A DNA stretch of 36,903 nucleotides from Sporolactobacillus nakayamae (GCF_900113325.1 NZ_FOOY01000011.1:68988-105890), one strand, 5' to 3'; shown: positions 8,397 through 15,476, counted from the first letter of the stretch. Numbers and translations: made by a program. Notes: generated by a model not told the origin, from the sequence alone.

Positions 8397-9230
8397 TTGA
8401 CACAGCAAACAGTGGTTTTAAATAATGATATCGTTATGCCCATCGAGGGATTAGGCGTATTCAGGGTTGATGATCAGGAAGTTGCGGCGAAATCGGTGCA
8501 AGTAGCGATTCGCTCAGGCTATCGGCTGATTGACACGGCAGCAATTTACCAGAACGAGACCGGTGTCGGTCAAGGAATCAAGGCAGTGCTCGAGGAAACG
8601 GATCTGTCGCGCGAAGATTTGTTCATCACATCGAAAGTGTGGAACGCGGATCAAGGCTACGATGCGACGTTGAAGGCATATCAAGAAAGTTTAACTAAGC
8701 TTGGTCTCGACTATCTGGATCTATACTTGATCCACTGGCCGGTCGCCGGAAAATATAAGGACACATGGCGGGCGATGGAGCAGCTGTATAAGGAAGGAAA
8801 AGTGCGCGCCATTGGCGTCAGCAATTTCCAAATTCATCATCTCGAAGACCTGCTCAAGGATGCCGAAGTCACACCGGTCGTGAACCAAGTTGAGCGCCAT
8901 CCGCGTCTGACACAGGAGCCGCTTAAAGACTACTGCGAGCAGCACGGTATTCGTCTAGAAGCCTGGGCGCCTCTGATGGTCGGCGAATTGCTTCAGAACG
9001 AGACGATTCAAGGCATTGCCAAAAAATACGGCAAATCAACTGCCCAAATTATTCTGCGTTGGCATGTTCAAGGCGGTGTGATCGCCATTCCGAAGTCGGT
9101 TAACGAAGGCCGCATTCAGGAGAACGGGCAAATAGTCGACTTTGAACTCTCTGCGGAAGACATGGCAGCAATCAATGCGCTGAACCAAGACCACCGCACA
9201 GGCCCTGATCCGGATACTTTTGATTTTTAA
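8397..9230 (+). CDS. Aldo/keto reductase (YvgN-like)
   Basis: 277 residues, a complete NADPH-dependent AKR. The catalytic tetrad is D46, Y51, K80 and H113 in the motifs LIDTAAIYQNE, ITSKVWN and YLIHWP, and the C-terminal IPKS cofactor loop is present. Close relatives such as B. subtilis YvgN reduce methylglyoxal and other aldehydes, so a detoxifying role is likely. The start is TTG at 8397, fixed by AAGGAGG at 8383-8389; no ATG is available near it. Single gene with its own terminator and an upstream AGTA/TACT dyad. A second member is at 32172. Confidence 0.93.
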   Translation: MTQQTVVLNNDIVMPIEGLGVFRVDDQEVAAKSVQVAIRSGYRLIDTAAIYQNETGVGQGIKAVLEETDLSREDLFITSKVWNADQGYDATLKAYQESLTKLGLDYLDLYLIHWPVAGKYKDTWRAMEQLYKEGKVRAIGVSNFQIHHLEDLLKDAEVTPVVNQVERHPRLTQEPLKDYCEQHGIRLEAWAPLMVGELLQNETIQGIAKKYGKSTAQIILRWHVQGGVIAIPKSVNEGRIQENGQIVDFELSAEDMAAINALNQDHRTGPDPDTFDF

Positions 9231-9247
9231 GTGAATAAAAGGTGAAG

Positions 9248-9280
9248 CCGACTCCAATTTGTGGGGGGCGGTCTTTTTTT
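9248..9280 (+). terminator. Intrinsic terminator of aldo/keto reductase gene
   Basis: CCGACTCC (9248-9255) pairs with GGGGGCGG (9264-9271) with one mismatch and one GU pair, followed by TCTTTTTTT. Confidence 0.75.
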
Positions 9281-9290
9281 GATATCGGCA

Positions 9291-9357
9291 AAAACGCTCG
9301 ATAAATTTTGCAAAGCGCTCGATAAAACGGGTAAAACGCTCGATAAAATGGGCACCA
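9291..9357 (+). repeat. Three-unit modular array, AAAACGCTCGATAAA family
   Basis: CGCTCGATAAA starts at 9295, 9316 and 9337, exactly 21 nt apart. Each copy is preceded by AAA and followed by 6-7 variable bases. It is the shortest array in the window and sits immediately past the terminator of the aldo/keto reductase. Confidence 0.8.
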
Positions 9358-9448
9358 TCTATACAGGTGAATGTGATCAGAGTAGAGAGTCTAATTAAAA
9401 ATTTGACAAATTGGCGAATTCAGCTTACACAATTTATAGATCCAGGCG

Positions 9449-9463
9449 CATTTTTGCTATACT
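9449..9463 (+). promoter_or_regulatory. Extended -10 promoter of the coiled-coil gene
   Basis: TTTTTGCTATACT contains TGC directly before TATACT (9458-9463), an extended -10, about 60 bp before the start codon. A weaker alternative is TTGACA (9403-9408) with TACACA 17 nt later. Confidence 0.5.
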
Positions 9464-9523
9464 AAAAGTACAACATGAAGAGACACCATGACCCGAATAA
9501 ATTTGATGAAAGGAGGAAAACAC

Positions 9524-9952
9524 ATGAGCGAAAAAGTGCTCCTTCAGATTTTGGACAAGCTGACAGGCATGGACGAGCGATTCGACCGCTTGGAAACACG
9601 CATGGACCGAATCGAAACACGCATGGAAAAAATGGAAACACGTATGTCCCAAATGGAAACACGCATGGATCGAATGGAAGAAAAGCAAGACCTGATGCAA
9701 ACGCAGCTTAATGAAACGAACCGGATACTTAAAGCGGTTTATGATCGCCAAGAAGTATCGGATGCGAAACTGGCGGCATTGAGCAGCGACGTCGACAAGC
9801 TGCACGGCTACGTCAAGAAGATCGACACAAAAGTAGACCTCAACCAAAAATCGATGGACAAGATGCTCGAAAATCAAGCGGCTGTCTTCGAAATGCTTGG
9901 CGAACACGATGTCTCGATCCGAACACTGAAAAAGAAAGCAAGATCATCGTAA
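9524..9952 (+). CDS. Coiled-coil protein of unknown function
   Basis: 142 residues from the ATG preceded by AGGAGG (an upstream in-frame ATG at 9488 lacks one). Almost the whole protein is heptad-repeat coiled coil. Residues about 20-55 repeat M-x-x-[IM]-E-T-R, and the DNA below repeats with a 21-nt period (ATGGA....GAAACACGC). There is no membrane segment or signal peptide; the tail is basic (KKKARSS). It is probably a cytoplasmic oligomer. I do not recognise the family, and functions from scaffold to tail-fibre-like have been given to similar low-complexity coils. Neighbours give no clue. Confidence 0.75.
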   Translation: MSEKVLLQILDKLTGMDERFDRLETRMDRIETRMEKMETRMSQMETRMDRMEEKQDLMQTQLNETNRILKAVYDRQEVSDAKLAALSSDVDKLHGYVKKIDTKVDLNQKSMDKMLENQAAVFEMLGEHDVSIRTLKKKARSS

Positions 9953-10055
9953 CCCAGAAGTAATACCAACAGAAAAATTCCGCGTCAAAAGGTCTCCTCT
10001 AGTACAACGCATACACCGGCAGCGGTGATTCAACTCCAATTTGTATAAACTTATG

Positions 10056-10093
10056 AAAAATGCCGGTGCCGTGAAAAGGTTCCGGCCATTTTT
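10056..10093. terminator. Bidirectional terminator between coiled-coil gene and hemH
   Basis: AATG-CCGG (10059-10066) pairs with CCGGCCATT (10082-10090) with one bulged base. It is flanked by A5 on the left and T5 on the right, so it can work for both convergent genes. Confidence 0.7.
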
Positions 10094-11069
10094 ATGAATG
10101 TTTTTGCTTCAATCGTAATCTGCTGCGCACAAGATCCTCCAAACAATCGATAAAACGCTCACTGTCATTAACCGCAGGAATATAGCCGAACTGCTGCCCA
10201 CCCGCCTCGTTAAAGGCTTTAGCGTTTTCTTTGGCAAGCTCCTGCAGCGTTTCCAGACAGTCCGCGCTGAAACCGGGCGCGATCACGGCCACATGATTCA
10301 CGCCTTGCCTTGCTAGATTGCGGACAGTATCAATCGTCGCCGGAGTCAGCCATTCCTCGTTGCCGAATTTAGATTGAAAGGTTTCCAAAATGGCGAGTTT
10401 GGGCAGCTTTTGCTTCATTAATTTCGTTGTGATTCGGCAACGTTGCGGGTAATCATCCCCGGTTTGCGCGTAGCGAATCGGAATTCCATGGTAGGAGAGA
10501 ATGAGCCGATCAGGCATGCCATGAGTGGCAACATAGTTCAAGACGCGCGCAACCATGGCGGCGATGTAGCTTGGATGATCCGGATAATCGCGGATGAACA
10601 GCAGCTCCGGCAAATCACGCCACCCCGCGAGTGATCGCTGCAAGCCGTCCCAGATCGATCCAACCGTGGTCGAAGAATACTGCGGATAAAGCGGCAGTAC
10701 CATGAGACGACGCACACCCCAATCATGCAGCTTTTCTAATTCCTCATTCAGGTTTGGTCGACCATAACTCATTGCGAGCACAACGTGTACACCGGTTTCC
10801 GATAAACGATCTTGCAGTGCCGCCTGTTGCTTTTGACCGTTGAGCAGAAGTGGCGAGCCTTTGTCCGTCCACACGGATTGGTAGAGTTTTGCCGATTTTT
10901 TTGGGCGAACGCGCAAAATAATACCGTGAAGAATAGGCAGCCATTTCCAGCGTGGCAAATCAATAACACGTCGATCACTGAGAAATTCAGCCAGATATCT
11001 GCGGACCGATTTTGGATCCGGTGCGCCCGGGGTACCAAGATTCACGAGCAGTACAGCAGTTTTTTCCAT
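10092..11069 (-). CDS. hemH: Ferrochelatase, proteobacterial-type HemH
   Basis: 325 residues from the ATG at 11069, chosen because AGGAGC lies 8 nt upstream; a longer reading from 11144 has no such site. It inserts ferrous iron into a porphyrin. Motifs LSYHGIP (metal-binding H194), GDDYPQRC and PGFSADCLETL (E273) are present. By recall these match Escherichia coli HemH residue by residue over most of the length, including H194. Bacillus coproporphyrin ferrochelatases (CpfC) look quite different (LVSAHSLP, no GDDYPQRC). No other heme-pathway gene is nearby. Orphan HemH of this type is known in some lactic acid bacteria. Horizontal origin is likely but was not tested. Confidence 0.93.
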   Translation of the reverse strand: MEKTAVLLVNLGTPGAPDPKSVRRYLAEFLSDRRVIDLPRWKWLPILHGIILRVRPKKSAKLYQSVWTDKGSPLLLNGQKQQAALQDRLSETGVHVVLAMSYGRPNLNEELEKLHDWGVRRLMVLPLYPQYSSTTVGSIWDGLQRSLAGWRDLPELLFIRDYPDHPSYIAAMVARVLNYVATHGMPDRLILSYHGIPIRYAQTGDDYPQRCRITTKLMKQKLPKLAILETFQSKFGNEEWLTPATIDTVRNLARQGVNHVAVIAPGFSADCLETLQELAKENAKAFNEAGGQQFGYIPAVNDSERFIDCLEDLVRSRLRLKQKHS

Positions 11070-11203
11070 GAAGAGAAGCTCCTGTTCACAAAAGGATACC
11101 CCTAGTGTAACAAAAATTGAGCGCAAATAAGTACTGCAGCGCATTTGTTTTTCGGGTAGCCGGCAGCCAAGGTTTTCGTTAAACTGGAAGGTGAGGTGAC
11201 ACT

Positions 11204-11722
11204 ATGCTTCCACAAAAACGAATCTATATCATCGGGTCGGTTGGCAGCGGAAAGACAACGCTCGCCCGGCGAATCGCCGCGAAGACAGGAATCACAGCTT
11301 ATGAACTCGATAATGTGGTGTGGGAACGGCATCCGGATGGAGACAGACGGCGAGCGTCGGCAGAACGCGACTGCGTGCTGCAAGGTATCCTTCAGGAAAA
11401 TTCGTGGATTGTCGAAGGTGCGCATCATGATACGTGGGTGCTACCGATCATGCAGCAAGCCGATCAGATTATTTTCCTCAATCTGCCCAATCGTATAATA
11501 CTCTATAGAATTATGAAACGTTTCATTCGCCAGAAAACAGGTATCGAAAAAGCTAATTATCGACCAACTTTTCACATATTCCGGAGAATGTTCCAATGGA
11601 ATGCGCAATTCCAGACGAAGGGGATACCACAAGTTTTACATAATCTTGATCCTTTTCGCGATAAGACAGTCATTCTGAGAACGGATAAGGATTTGAAAGA
11701 GGTAGTGTCGGTCCTATTTTAA
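11204..11722 (+). CDS. P-loop NTPase, FlaR/adenylate-kinase-like
   Basis: 172 residues with a Walker A motif GSVGSGKTT at about residues 11-19. Next come the segment YELDNVVWE, where related small kinases have a substrate-binding Asp, and a hydrophobic strand QIIFLNLP. The pattern matches the small P-loop proteins annotated as DNA topology modulation protein FlaR or shikimate/adenylate-kinase-like; the biochemical role of that group is not settled. GGTGAGGTGA lies just before the ATG. It is divergent from hemH. No terminator is obvious before the next promoter at 11740. Confidence 0.8.
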   Translation: MLPQKRIYIIGSVGSGKTTLARRIAAKTGITAYELDNVVWERHPDGDRRRASAERDCVLQGILQENSWIVEGAHHDTWVLPIMQQADQIIFLNLPNRIILYRIMKRFIRQKTGIEKANYRPTFHIFRRMFQWNAQFQTKGIPQVLHNLDPFRDKTVILRTDKDLKEVVSVLF

Positions 11723-11726
11723 TAAG

Positions 11727-11752
11727 TTGACGAGCAGCATTTTTGCTATAAT
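11727..11752 (+). promoter_or_regulatory. Extended -10 promoter for leader peptide/MFS gene
   Basis: TTTTTGCTATAAT (11740-11752) has TGC before a perfect TATAAT (11747-11752). TTGACG at 11727-11732 is only 14 nt upstream, too short for an ordinary spacer, so the extended -10 probably carries the promoter. Confidence 0.6.
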
Positions 11753-11782
11753 GAACTAATTAAATTTTAGGGGGAATCACAC

Positions 11783-11839
11783 ATGCAAAAAGTACAACTC
11801 TTCTTCTCAAATCAGGAAGCAGGAGGTTGCCTAGACTGA
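11783..11839 (+). CDS. Possible 18-residue leader peptide
   Basis: A short frame MQKVQLFFSNQEAGGCLD starts at ATG 11783 behind a good AGGGGGA site and 31 nt after a perfect TATAAT box. Its 3' end lies in the left arm of an inverted repeat, GGAAGCAGGAG (11815-11825) with CTCCTGCTTTCC (11852-11863). A second hairpin CTAATTAA/TTAATTAG (11863-11887) ends next to the ribosome binding site of the MFS gene. This arrangement resembles translation- or transcription-attenuation leaders of drug-resistance genes. There is no T-run after the first hairpin, so an attenuation mechanism, if any, would be translational. Translation of the peptide is inferred only from its site. Confidence 0.5.
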   Translation: MQKVQLFFSNQEAGGCLD

Positions 11840-11887
11840 CGAACGACTAATCTCCTGCTTTCCTAATTAACCCAATAAATTAATTAG
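11815..11887 (+). promoter_or_regulatory. Two adjacent hairpins before the MFS gene
   Basis: GGAAGCAGGAG (11815-11825) pairs with CTCCTGCTTTCC (11852-11863) with one bulge. CTAATTAA (11863-11870) pairs with TTAATTAG (11880-11887). The second stem ends where the weak Shine-Dalgarno GAGAGTGGG begins, so the structure could affect initiation at TTG 11905. Confidence 0.5.
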
Positions 11888-11904
11888 AGAGTGGGAAAAC
11901 GATT

Positions 11905-13086
11905 TTGAAATCAATTGCTTCATATAATATACGTTTATTATTTTGGAACGACTTTTTTGGAACGATGAATTTCCTACAACCCGTACTGACTTTATTTTAT
12001 TTGCAGCGTGGCCTGAGCGCTCAAGATATTTTCCTAGTGCTGTTTTGCTGGAGCGCAGCCGTTCTGATCGGCGAGATCCCAACCGGCGTATACGCGGATC
12101 GCTTCGGCGCAAAATGCTCGTTTATTACTGGAGCTGTGCTCAGAATTGCCAGCATTGCATTGCTGCTCGTCGCGTCGGAACCGTGGATGTTCTTCCTTTA
12201 CAGTTTCATCAATGGATTCTCCGTCACTTTTTATTCAGGTGCCGATGAGGCATTTGTCTATGAGTCTCTGAAAGAAAGCGGCGAGGAGCATCGGATGGAT
12301 CAGGCGATGGGTAAAATTCAATCCGGCAGCTTCATCGCGATGATTGTTGCGGTCCTGTTCGGCGCCTATGCGGCAAAAGACTTGACCACATTACAATTTG
12401 ATTTGCTGATCCTGCTCACCATCGCGTTTCAATTGGTAGAATTGGTGCTGACGCTGTTCTTGCGGAAACCAAAAAGGGCTGCTGAGCCGTTCGAAAACCC
12501 TTTCCGTCAAGTCAGGGAAGGCTTTCTGGTCATCAAACGCAAGCCGCTACTTTTGCTGATGTTCCTGAATGTCACCTTGGTGTTCATTCCGGTAGGTGCG
12601 GTTTTCAAAAATTTTGACCAGCCATTCCTAACTCATGCGGGTATTCCTGTTGAAGCCATCGGTTTGTTCTATGCCGGTGCCGCTGTGCTCGGCTTTTTTG
12701 CCTCGCGTTCGATCGGCTGGCTGACCGATCATTTTTCCCGTATCGCGTTAATGTTCGTGACCGGCGCGTTTTCAGTGTTCGGTCTCGTGCTAGCGGCGTT
12801 CACCGGATCGACACTGTGGATGGCGATTGGTGTATTCATTCTGCTGCGGATCGTTCAAGTGATCCGTTACCCGATCTATTCGCAGATCAGCAATGAATAC
12901 ATCCCATCTTCGGTTCGCGCGACAACGATTTCCTTGCTGTCAATCGTGGATTCATGCTGTGACTTGATCGTTTTTCTCACGTTGTCGTTTATCGCATCCG
13001 GCAATTCAATGCAGTGGATCTTTATCGGCGCCGCAGCAATTGCCTTGATCGGTATGCTGCTGCCGATTCGGCCGTTAAAAGAATAA
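11905..13086 (+). CDS. MFS transporter (12 transmembrane segments)
   Basis: 393 residues, major facilitator superfamily. Twelve hydrophobic segments are visible, and motif A appears after the second as GEIPTGVYADRFGAK. The long central loop follows residue 185 (FLRKPKRAAEPFENPF). The start is TTG at 11905 because the next in-frame Met is at residue 21, inside the first membrane segment; the ribosome binding site GAGAGTGGG is weak. A possible leader peptide and two hairpins precede it, which would fit an inducible drug exporter, but the substrate is not deducible. It ends in a strong terminator followed by a repeat array. Confidence 0.88.
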   Translation: MKSIASYNIRLLFWNDFFGTMNFLQPVLTLFYLQRGLSAQDIFLVLFCWSAAVLIGEIPTGVYADRFGAKCSFITGAVLRIASIALLLVASEPWMFFLYSFINGFSVTFYSGADEAFVYESLKESGEEHRMDQAMGKIQSGSFIAMIVAVLFGAYAAKDLTTLQFDLLILLTIAFQLVELVLTLFLRKPKRAAEPFENPFRQVREGFLVIKRKPLLLLMFLNVTLVFIPVGAVFKNFDQPFLTHAGIPVEAIGLFYAGAAVLGFFASRSIGWLTDHFSRIALMFVTGAFSVFGLVLAAFTGSTLWMAIGVFILLRIVQVIRYPIYSQISNEYIPSSVRATTISLLSIVDSCCDLIVFLTLSFIASGNSMQWIFIGAAAIALIGMLLPIRPLKE

Positions 13087-13095
13087 ATCATTATG

Positions 13096-13123
13096 AAGGA
13101 ACCAGGTGTACCTGGTTCCTTTT
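13096..13123 (+). terminator. Intrinsic terminator of the MFS gene
   Basis: AAGGAACCAGGT (13096-13107) and ACCTGGTTCCTT (13110-13121) form a perfect 12-bp inverted repeat followed by T's. Confidence 0.88.
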
Positions 13124-13140
13124 GCGATGAAATCAAGAAC

Positions 13141-13337
13141 CAATGCACGAAAATAGAGCGCCATGCACGAAATCACGAATCAATGCACGAACCAGAATCC
13201 CGAGCTGGGTCAATGCACGAAATCCGCGATCCAATGCACGAAAATAGAGCGCCAATGCACGAAAAACAAAGGTTAATGCACGAAATCACGAATCAATGCA
13301 CGAACCAGAATCCCGAGCAGAGTCAACGTATGAAAAT
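13141..13337 (+). repeat. Modular repeat array, ATGCACGAAAAT family
   Basis: Cores start at 13143, 13163, 13183, 13213, 13234, 13255, 13276 and 13296, with a degenerate one at 13326. Spacings are 20,20,30,21,21,21,20,30. A block of about 43 nt beginning at the core at 13163 recurs at 13276, so the array has grown by block duplication. The 30+21+21+21 order (93 nt) matches the array at 27771-28165. It lies between the MFS terminator and the XRE operator region. Confidence 0.9.
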
Positions 13338-13357
13338 AAATTTTCACCAGCTAATAT

Positions 13358-13417
13358 GTAAAGGTATATTTACATACCTATTAATTGATGATACTTTATA
13401 TGTAAAGATATCTTTAC
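13358..13417. promoter_or_regulatory. Twin palindromic operators and promoter of the XRE pair
   Basis: GTAAAGATATCTTTAC (13402-13417) is a perfect 16-bp palindrome. GTAAAGGTATATTTAC (13358-13373) is its near copy, 44 bp away centre to centre. TTTACA (13369-13374), the end of the first site, could be the -35 of a promoter with -10 TACTTT (13393-13398). The second site would then cover the start region. Autorepression by the XRE protein encoded immediately downstream is the simplest reading. Confidence 0.6.
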
Positions 13418-13435
13418 TTCAAAGAAGGAATCTGT

Positions 13436-13648
13436 ATGAAAGTAGTTAACCATATTCGAGAAATCCGCCTTAAGAATGGGATCACGCAAGTTAAAATGGC
13501 ACAGGATTTGAAAATTACGCGCCAAACCGTCAATGCGATTGAAAAAAACAAATACAATCCAAGCCTGGAACTCGCCTTGAAATTAATTAGATATTTTAAC
13601 GTTCCCATTGAAGAAATGTTTTATCTAGAAGGGTACGAGGAGGAATAG
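13436..13648 (+). CDS. XRE-family transcriptional regulator
   Basis: 70 residues, essentially one helix-turn-helix domain (about residues 6-60) with ITQVKMAQDLKITRQTVNAI as the core. It belongs to the small YgzD-like XRE group (KNKYNPSLELALKLIRYF). AAGGAA precedes the ATG. It is followed after 2 nt by a membrane protein gene, a common two-gene arrangement in Firmicutes. Two near-identical 16-bp palindromes in its promoter make autoregulation likely. Confidence 0.9.
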   Translation: MKVVNHIREIRLKNGITQVKMAQDLKITRQTVNAIEKNKYNPSLELALKLIRYFNVPIEEMFYLEGYEEE

Positions 13649-13650
13649 GA

Positions 13651-14052
13651 ATGAAAAAGAAACGGTTGGAACGGCTCACTATGGGCATTATTTTAATTGG
13701 CATGATCATTGGAGGATTTATCGGACTGAGCATAGCCGGCGTAACCATCAATTTTAGCATTGCGGCGGCAATTATCGGCGCGCCGCTGATCGGATTTTTC
13801 ATCAGCTATTCATTGAGCAAGTGGCGCAAGAAAAGAATGGGGACTATTCCTGAAGCTGACGAACGCACCGCATTAATGCTAAAACGTTACTTTTTGGGTG
13901 TCCTCTACTTTGTACTTTTTGGAAGCGGCGCGGCACTGCTTGTCTTGTATGCCATGGGGATTCAGACCATTGAAACCGGCATGCTGATTGTCTGCATGAT
14001 GATTTTGTATCTCGTGATTGGAATCGGAACGCTGATCGCAGCGAAGCTATGA
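13651..14052 (+). CDS. Small membrane protein partnered with XRE regulator
   Basis: 133 residues with four hydrophobic segments (about 10-31, 33-53, 79-102, 108-131). A basic linker follows the second pair (SKWRKKRMG) and then ADERTALMLKRYF, a soluble motif often seen in membrane proteins encoded beside YgzD-like regulators (DUF2178-like). It starts 2 nt after the regulator stop, with GAGGAGG inside the end of the upstream gene, so the two are cotranscribed. Function is unknown. Confidence 0.8.
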   Translation: MKKKRLERLTMGIILIGMIIGGFIGLSIAGVTINFSIAAAIIGAPLIGFFISYSLSKWRKKRMGTIPEADERTALMLKRYFLGVLYFVLFGSGAALLVLYAMGIQTIETGMLIVCMMILYLVIGIGTLIAAKL

Positions 14053-14247
14053 GATCCTGCACAACCCGGCACATCCTGCAGGGTGAACCCAGCTTGCCCA
14101 TGATACATTTAATTTGGAAGGGGAGGAAGATTGAGCAAGAATTGACTAGTTGTTCGCAAATTGTCCATAATAAAAAGGCACTTAATTAATAAATGTTAGT
14201 AGGTAATTTATTGTGCGTGTAGTACAATAGATATAGGGGTGATTAAC

Positions 14248-14583
14248 ATGCAACCAGCAGTTTCAGTCTGTCCCAAACTAGAAAAGGCTTTTCAGATTTT
14301 AGGAAAAAAATGGAATGGTTTGATTATAGAAGTACTCTTAGTTGGAGAAACTCACTTTAGTACCATTTCCGGGTCAATTCCCGAATTGAGCGATCGGATG
14401 CTTTCTGCGCGATTGAGAGAGCTGGAAGGAATGGGTATTATTGAGCGTATGGTTGATACCGGATACCCAATTCAGGTGACCTATCGCTTAACTGAAATGG
14501 GCAAAGAAATAAAACCGATCTTAGATGAAGTGCACAACTGGGCGAATAAATGGTACGGAGATCAAGCTACTGAAAAAAAGTAA
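14248..14583 (+). CDS. yodB: HxlR-family regulator, YodB-like redox sensor
   Basis: 111 residues from the ATG at 14248. A GTG at 14239 is also in frame but overlaps the AGGGGTG ribosome binding site. The winged helix contains CPKLEKAFQILGKKWNGLII and RLRELEGMGIIERM. The N-terminal CPK cysteine (C8) corresponds to the redox-active Cys6 of B. subtilis YodB, which senses diamide and quinones and represses the nitroreductase gene yodC. Here a YodC-like nitroreductase follows directly on the same strand, supporting the assignment. In B. subtilis the two genes are divergent. A TACAAT box lies at 14223-14228. Confidence 0.82.
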   Translation: MQPAVSVCPKLEKAFQILGKKWNGLIIEVLLVGETHFSTISGSIPELSDRMLSARLRELEGMGIIERMVDTGYPIQVTYRLTEMGKEIKPILDEVHNWANKWYGDQATEKK

Positions 14584-14593
14584 GTCAAAACGT

Positions 14594-14622
14594 TTTACTT
14601 TTTTTTAATAACAAACTATACT
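14594..14622 (+). promoter_or_regulatory. Promoter of the nitroreductase gene
   Basis: TTTACT (14594-14599), 17-nt spacer, TATACT (14617-14622), about 45 bp before the start codon. The nitroreductase can therefore be transcribed separately from the regulator. Confidence 0.5.
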
Positions 14623-14666
14623 TATGTAAGAAGTTAAGAATAAATTAGTTAGGGAGTGTTTTACCT

Positions 14667-15278
14667 ATGTCAAACGCATTTATTGAAGCAATCGAAAACC
14701 GCAGATCCATTTATGCTCTAGATAAGAATGTGAAAGCAAGCAAGGAAGAAATTATTAAAACGATTCAGGACGCTGTAAAATTCGCGCCTTCCGCATTCAA
14801 CTCACAAAGCGCGCATGCTGTTGTTTTGTTTGGTGCTGAAAGCGACAAACTGTGGGGCGAAGGCGGAATCGCAGAAACGGAATTGCGCAAAGTTATTCCT
14901 GCCGGTCAATCATTCGAATCGACCGCGGCGAAACTCGCCTCATTTAATGCCGGCGTTGGTACGGTACTCTTCTTTGAAGATCAGGATGTTGTTAAAGGCT
15001 TGCAAGAACAATTCGCACTGTATGCAGATAACTTCCCTGTATGGTCGGAACACAGCACAGGTATTGCACAATTTGCAGTATGGACTGCACTGTCTGAAAT
15101 CGGCGTTGGTGCTTCGCTGCAACACTACAATCCGCTGATTGACGAAGCGGTTACAGCAGCATTTGATCTGCCGAAGAACTGGAAGCTGCGCGGACAAATG
15201 CCATTTGGCAACATCGCAGCTCCGGCCGGAGAAAAGGAATTTGCACCAATCGACTCACGCGTCAAAGTGATTGGCTGA
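14667..15278 (+). CDS. yodC: NAD(P)H nitroreductase, YodC-like
   Basis: 203 residues, FMN-dependent nitroreductase family. ENRRSIYALD and SAFNSQSAHAVVLFG form the FMN phosphate-binding N-terminus, and ASLQHYNPLIDE plus the C-terminal GQMPFG complete the fold. B. subtilis YodC has about the same length. The protein probably reduces quinones or nitroaromatics using NAD(P)H. It follows the YodB-like regulator by 83 bp, with its own promoter and a GGGAG site before the ATG, and ends in a strong terminator. Induction by electrophile or disulfide stress is predicted from the B. subtilis system. Confidence 0.88.
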   Translation: MSNAFIEAIENRRSIYALDKNVKASKEEIIKTIQDAVKFAPSAFNSQSAHAVVLFGAESDKLWGEGGIAETELRKVIPAGQSFESTAAKLASFNAGVGTVLFFEDQDVVKGLQEQFALYADNFPVWSEHSTGIAQFAVWTALSEIGVGASLQHYNPLIDEAVTAAFDLPKNWKLRGQMPFGNIAAPAGEKEFAPIDSRVKVIG

Positions 15279-15293
15279 TTCACTATACTTAGC

Positions 15294-15329
15294 AAAAGAC
15301 CGAAGGAAACGGGTCCTTCGGTCTTTTAT
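15294..15329 (+). terminator. Intrinsic terminator of the nitroreductase gene
   Basis: AAAAGACCGAAGGA (15294-15307) and TCCTTCGGTCTTTT (15314-15327) form a perfect 14-bp stem with a 6-nt loop. Confidence 0.92.
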
Positions 15330-15394
15330 TGTGAGCTTTTCTCTCATGATGGTCACACAAATACCTCAAATATTTTTAAAATTCAACATTTATC

Positions 15395-15424
15395 TTGCTA
15401 TCACTTTTATGAAGAGGGTATAAT
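15395..15424 (+). promoter_or_regulatory. Promoter of the amino-acid ABC transporter operon
   Basis: TTGCTA (15395-15400), 18-nt spacer, perfect TATAAT (15419-15424), giving a leader of about 45 nt before the binding-protein gene. Confidence 0.65.
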
Positions 15425-15476
15425 GAGAATAATTCATAGCATGTACATATAAGAAAGATACAGGGGGAACGTTTCA

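Noticed and set aside
13093-13449. 118-codon frame MKEPGVPG... across the terminator and array
   Set aside because: It begins inside a terminator hairpin, consists of array sequence and overlaps the XRE operators.
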